DNA from: Sneathiella sp. HT1-7
Lineage (GTDB): Bacteria > Pseudomonadota > Alphaproteobacteria > Sneathiellales > Sneathiellaceae
Reading direction: 5' to 3'
NCBI RefSeq assembly: GCF_020731145.1
Contig: NZ_JAJFZN010000004.1
Coordinates: 479,202 to 543,201 of the forward strand
DNA length: 64,000 nucleotides
Below the pieces are notes generated by a model. It saw only the letters and a program-made list of their open reading frames with translations. It was not told where the DNA came from and did no database searches. The translations under genes and the position numbers were made by a program. This document shows, in pieces, positions 63,871-64,000 of this stretch. The first letter of the stretch is position 1. The number at the start of each line of letters is the position of its first letter.

Positions 63871-64000
63871 AAGGTGGTGTCAGACTAATGCGACCTCGTC
63901 TCTATTTGACGCAATTTGCCAATAAAGCACCCCAATTATGCCACGCTAAGCTGCTGCCACTCGGCCAGCGCAGCATTTCGTTGAAGCTTGAATGTTTCTC
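63871..64000 (-). mobile_element. IS6-family element, left end (continues beyond window)
   Basis: The element end AAGGTGGTGTCAG and the following AATGCGACCTCGTCTCT match the left end of the copy at 53754. The sequence differs at many bases, so this is a related but older or different copy. It runs off the window edge. Confidence 0.75.
63936..64000 (-). CDS. IS6-family transposase, C-terminal end (partial)
   Basis: The stop codon is at 63936-63938. The visible 20 residues end ALAEWQQLSVA and agree with the intact transposase at 18 of 20 positions. The rest lies outside the window, so it cannot be said whether the gene is intact. Confidence 0.8.
   Translation of the reverse strand, partial: ETFKLQRNAALAEWQQLSVA

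Overview
The window looks like the chromosome (or a large replicon) of a marine-type alphaproteobacterium. Evidence: three complete TRAP transporter sets, one LivKHMGF-type and one spermidine/putrescine-type ABC importer, many short catabolic operons with overlapping start and stop codons, LysR/GntR/LacI/TetR local regulators, four stand-alone acyl-CoA/adenylate ligases and moderate base composition. No rRNA, tRNA, CRISPR, phage or replication genes were seen. Assignment below class level is not possible from this sequence alone.

Layout. (1) 1-6161: the end of a LysR regulator faces an operon with a PhnZ/TmpB-type HD-domain oxygenase, a TmpA/gamma-butyrobetaine hydroxylase-like dioxygenase, a dimethylglycine/sarcosine dehydrogenase-like flavoenzyme and a choline-kinase-like phosphotransferase. 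A YjdM (PhnA) protein follows. This reads as oxidative breakdown of 2-(trimethylammonio)ethylphosphonate to phosphate and glycine betaine, then demethylation. (2) 6418-11993: four translationally coupled genes encode an adenylation-carrier didomain protein, a thioesterase, a COG3146 acyltransferase and a gamma-glutamyltranspeptidase-like enzyme. This compact, unassigned operon looks biosynthetic or modifying. (3) 12233-20741: an operon for a PotABCD-like importer, a crotonase and a CaiC-like CoA ligase, with a divergent TetR regulator and an amidohydrolase. (4) 20806-27111: an AraC remnant, then a branched-chain-type ABC operon ending in another CoA ligase. (5) 27594-37465: two divergent operons around one shared control region. 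Leftward: TRAP transporter, SMP-30 lactonase-like, Gfo/Idh/MocA oxidoreductase and GntR regulator. Rightward: tartrate/isopropylmalate-type dehydrogenase, OtnK-like kinase, OtnC-like aldolase, ABM-domain protein and methylglyoxal synthase. This reads as four-carbon sugar-acid catabolism through dihydroxyacetone phosphate. (6) 37492-42709: a ThDP enzyme, a PhyH dioxygenase, a TetR regulator and an acyl-CoA ligase. (7) 42837-52269: a polysaccharide-deacetylase-fold hydrolase and an FAH-family enzyme, divergent from a TRAP transporter, sugar-kinase-like phosphotransferase, divergent enolase, 2-hydroxyacid dehydrogenase and LacI regulator. (8) 52268-64000: IS6-family copies and remnants, a sulfurtransferase, and an operon with TRAP genes wrapped around hydantoinase A/B genes, a LacI regulator and a class-III PLP enzyme.

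The right-hand half is a patchwork. Four IS6-family copies or fragments, all in the same orientation, sit at about 41.0, 52.3, 53.8 and 63.9 kb. They fall exactly at the joints between catabolic cassettes, which suggests that the cassettes were assembled by IS6-type cointegration. The most novel-looking items are the four-gene adenylation-carrier operon, the enolase paralogue with two altered active-site positions, the tetronate/methylglyoxal-synthase cassette, and an array of four direct repeats with an 18-bp period upstream of the polyamine-type importer.
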